Positions 13,435-13,517 of a DNA stretch of 13,517 nucleotides are shown here, one piece after another. Numbering within the stretch: the first letter of the stretch is position 1; each line of letters begins with the position of its first letter. Location of the stretch: NCBI GenBank assembly GCA_900768245.1, contig CAAGCE010000258.1:1-13517 (forward strand), read 5' to 3'. The notes beneath the pieces were generated by a model. The model ran no database searches. It was not told the DNA's origin and worked only from the letters and a program-made list of their open reading frames with translations. Source of the DNA: Oscillospiraceae bacterium (GTDB lineage Bacteria; Bacillota; Clostridia; Oscillospirales; Ruminococcaceae). The translations under genes and the position numbers were made by a program.

Positions 13435-13517
13435 TCATATTCCTCCCTCAGAGGTCAGCGCATCACGAAGGGCCTCGCCGAAAAGATTAAAGCCGCCTGC
13501 GGTAATAAGAATGCATA
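13435..13517 (-). CDS. DppC/NikC-type permease, C-terminal end only
   Basis: The last 26 codons of a gene that extends beyond the window. The end reads GGFNLFGEALRDALTS followed by four more residues and TGA. The pattern FNxxGxxLRDxLxP is the usual C-terminus of the second permease of peptide/nickel importers (DppC, OppC, NikC). The GGGAGG near its stop serves the next ATPase gene. The rest of this permease and a DppB/NikB-type partner are expected just outside the window. Confidence 0.8.
   Translation of the reverse strand, partial: CILITAGGFNLFGEALRDALTSEGGI

Noticed and set aside
1..13517. CRISPR arrays, tRNA or rRNA genes
   Set aside because: No regularly spaced repeats, tRNA-like cloverleaf regions or rRNA sequence were seen; coding genes fill nearly all the window.

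Overview
The window looks like a chromosome segment from a Gram-positive member of the Clostridia, probably of the Ruminococcus / Oscillospiraceae type. The grounds are strong GGAGG ribosome binding sites, lipobox lipoproteins, moderate GC, Clostridia-style ABC proteins and no outer-membrane components. The genus is an inference. Apart from the first gene, everything is on the minus strand, so the text below follows the minus strand from high to low coordinates.

Region A (13517 to 5490) appears to be a metal, metallophore or peptide uptake locus. It starts with the last codons of a DppC/NikC-type permease. Two short NikD/NikE-like ATPases follow. The second has no usable ATG, GTG or TTG start and almost certainly begins at an ATT codon behind an excellent ribosome binding site. 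Next come a family 5 solute-binding lipoprotein, an AraC-family regulator, and two overlapping genes for half-transporters with an exporter fold (TMD-NBD), presumably a heterodimer. An AraC regulator next to two TMD-NBD proteins recalls YbtA-YbtP-YbtQ. Together with a Nik/Opp-type importer, this suggests import of a metal-chelate complex, but the substrate cannot be read from sequence.

Region B (5438 to 1176) is a zinc uptake locus. A consensus promoter (TTGACA, 17 bp, TATAAT) is overlapped at its predicted start point by a 7-1-7 Fur-family palindrome. It drives a Zur-like repressor. Then come a 161-bp MITE-like inverted-repeat element, a 98-aa two-helix membrane protein with an HxCx4CxxC motif, a strong hairpin, znuA, znuC, znuB, and a lipoprotein with a C-terminal domain resembling the DUF1980/YcgQ type. 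The likely logic is that zinc-loaded Zur blocks its own promoter, and perhaps the genes behind it. When zinc is short, ZnuA captures the metal and ZnuBC imports it. The small protein and the lipoprotein are uncharacterised candidates for accessory roles.

Region C (1 to 1014, plus strand) is the 3' part of a gene for a zinc-finger protein of unknown function. It converges on region B across a bidirectional hairpin. That hairpin shares its core sequence with the one that ends region A.

No tRNA, rRNA, CRISPR array or intact transposase gene was seen, and no gene-free stretch exceeds about 180 bases.
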